Assembly: GCA_963422275.1 (NCBI GenBank)
Contig: OY729418.1
Span: 372,001-436,000 of the forward strand
Reading direction: 5' to 3'
DNA: 64,000 bases
Source: G963422275 sp963422275
Lineage (GTDB): Bacteria; Pseudomonadota; Alphaproteobacteria; Rhodobacterales; Rhodobacteraceae
Shown: piece after piece, positions 63,113-64,000 of the stretch
Position numbering within the stretch: position 1 is the first letter of the stretch
How the letters are laid out: each line of letters starts with the position of its first letter
Translations under genes and position numbers: made by a program
Notes under the pieces: generated by a model
The model's database searches: none
The model's input: only the letters and a program-made list of their open reading frames with translations
What the model was told of the DNA's origin: nothing

Positions 63113-64000
63113 ATGGGGCACACAAAAAAACCGAGCGAGATAACGCTCCAGAGCCGCCGCTCCATCTGGGGTTGGATGTTCTTCGATTGGGCTAGCCAAC
63201 CATATTTCACGCTTCTGCTGACCTTCATATTCGCGCCATACTTCACCTCCGCCGTGATGTCGGATCCAGTGCTGGCCCAAAGGTACTGGGGTTGGATGCT
63301 TGCCGCCGTCGGAGCGGGGGTGGCATTGCTTGCGCCGGTACTCGGATCCTTCGCCGACAGTTCTCGATCGCGACAACCGTGGATAGTCGGGTTTTCGGTG
63401 CTCTACATTGTCGGCTCCTTCTCTCTCTGGTGGTCGGTGCCAGGATCCGAGAACGTCTTCTGGATTCTCTTTGCTTTCGGGGTTGGCATCGTCGGTCTGG
63501 AGTTCGCCACCATTTTCACGAACGCAATGCTGCCCAACTTGGGAAGAACGGGTGAGATCGGCGTGATTTCCGGTTCGGGATGGGCATTCGGCTACATTGG
63601 GGGGCTCATTTCTCTGGCTGTCATGCTCCTGTTTCTCGCCGAGAACGAGCGCGGTGTAACCTTCCTTGGCAACGCGCCACTGTTCGGACTTGATCCCGAA
63701 TTGCGTGAGGGCACCCGTTCCGCAGGCCCCTTCACTGCCGTCTGGTACATCCTGTTCATGATTCCGTTTTTTCTCTGGGTTCGGGACGCGCGGTCGAAAA
63801 CCTCCGCAATCGAGGGATTGAGAGGACTTGCCAAGACCCTCATCGAACTTCCGAAACATAGAAGCCTTTCCGCTTATCTGGTGTCGTCAATGCTTTATCG
63901 AGACGCCTTGAACGGGGTCTTCGCGTTCGGCGGAATTTATGCATCCGGCGTGCTCAAATGGTCAATCATGCAGGTTGGAACCTTCGGAATAGTCTCTCTG
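63113..64000 (+). CDS. MFS transporter, UMF1/Atg22-like, 3'-partial
   Basis: The frame from the ATG at 63113 is open to the window end (296 codons visible). GWMFFDWASQPYFTLLLTFIFAPYF is the typical first helix of the UMF1 family (the FDWA motif). A second helix with the loop SFADSSRSRQPW (MFS motif A-like) and further hydrophobic segments follow (LYIVGSFSLWW, FWILFAFGVGIVGLEFATIF). NAMLPNLGRTGEIGVISGSGWAFGYIGG is the conserved middle block of the family. It probably exports or imports an unknown metabolite. The rest of the gene is beyond the window. Confidence 0.88.
   Translation, partial: MGHTKKPSEITLQSRRSIWGWMFFDWASQPYFTLLLTFIFAPYFTSAVMSDPVLAQRYWGWMLAAVGAGVALLAPVLGSFADSSRSRQPWIVGFSVLYIVGSFSLWWSVPGSENVFWILFAFGVGIVGLEFATIFTNAMLPNLGRTGEIGVISGSGWAFGYIGGLISLAVMLLFLAENERGVTFLGNAPLFGLDPELREGTRSAGPFTAVWYILFMIPFFLWVRDARSKTSAIEGLRGLAKTLIELPKHRSLSAYLVSSMLYRDALNGVFAFGGIYASGVLKWSIMQVGTFGIVSL

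Overview
The window is a chromosomal stretch of a Rhodobacterales-like alphaproteobacterium. The main evidence is gene order: ilvE divergent from petP-petR, followed by a histone-deacetylase-family gene and xseB; the rppH/ctpA/gpmI/rsfS group; the hslO - CoA-type NUDIX - CCA-transferase group; and a long acyl-CoA ligase - livGHM - binding protein - livF - PaaK-type ligase operon. No rRNA, tRNA or CRISPR array was recognised. Insertion sequences and broken genes are frequent, so the genome looks as if it is being reshaped by transposition.

Layout. 1-1470 is glpK, cut by the window start. 1.7-7.1 kb is an IS graveyard: a dispersed ~530-bp element broken by an internally deleted IS5-family copy and by an intact IS982-family element with a 6-bp target duplication, then a phd/vapC-like toxin-antitoxin pair and an IS5 pseudogene. 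7.5-8.8 kb holds a glycosyltransferase. 9.4-15.3 kb is an accessory island. Leftward it encodes a CBASS-like pair, a CD-NTase broken by two frameshifts that reads in frame into an E2-like protein. Rightward it encodes an intact three-gene operon: a TIGR04255-like protein, an HTH protein and a protein with a conserved SQTCD motif. The two arms share a 105-bp AT-rich control region. This island is the best candidate for an undescribed system. It is bounded by IS630, nucleotidyltransferase and beta-barrel remnants and an internally deleted IS5 copy.

15.5-24.5 kb is mostly housekeeping: a DapA-superfamily aldolase, an aspartate-type aminotransferase preceded by a 15-codon ORF with a strong ribosome site, a methyltransferase, rppH, ctpA, gpmI and rsfS. 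A full-length IS5 copy lies between gpmI and rsfS, where rlmH would be expected. 24.9-34.7 kb is one leftward operon for uptake (Liv-type ABC transporter), CoA activation (two adenylate-forming enzymes) and perhaps oxidation (cytochrome P450) of a carboxylic acid. 34.8-39.7 kb is a sugar-type ABC importer without an ATPase gene, bracketed by NTF2/SnoaL-fold proteins, with a perfect palindromic operator upstream.

40-45.1 kb is a second junk region: a fused toxin-antitoxin remnant, a possible HicA/HicB-like pair, an HNH fragment, IS5 and IS1182 wrecks, and hipB next to a hipA whose first ~52 codons are fused in frame to an IS1182 transposase remnant. 45.3-51.1 kb carries another two-domain NTF2 protein, a threonine-dehydratase-like enzyme, ilvE, petPR, an HDAC-family deacetylase and xseB. 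51.5-59.0 kb carries an ABC exporter, cca, a CoA-type NUDIX gene, hslO, another NUDIX gene and argG. 59.3-64 kb carries an exported MsrA, a YggT-family protein, a PIN-domain remnant, a NYN-domain RNase gene preceded by a promoter plus tandem hairpin/terminator leader, the best-preserved copy of the dispersed element, and the start of a UMF1-type MFS transporter.
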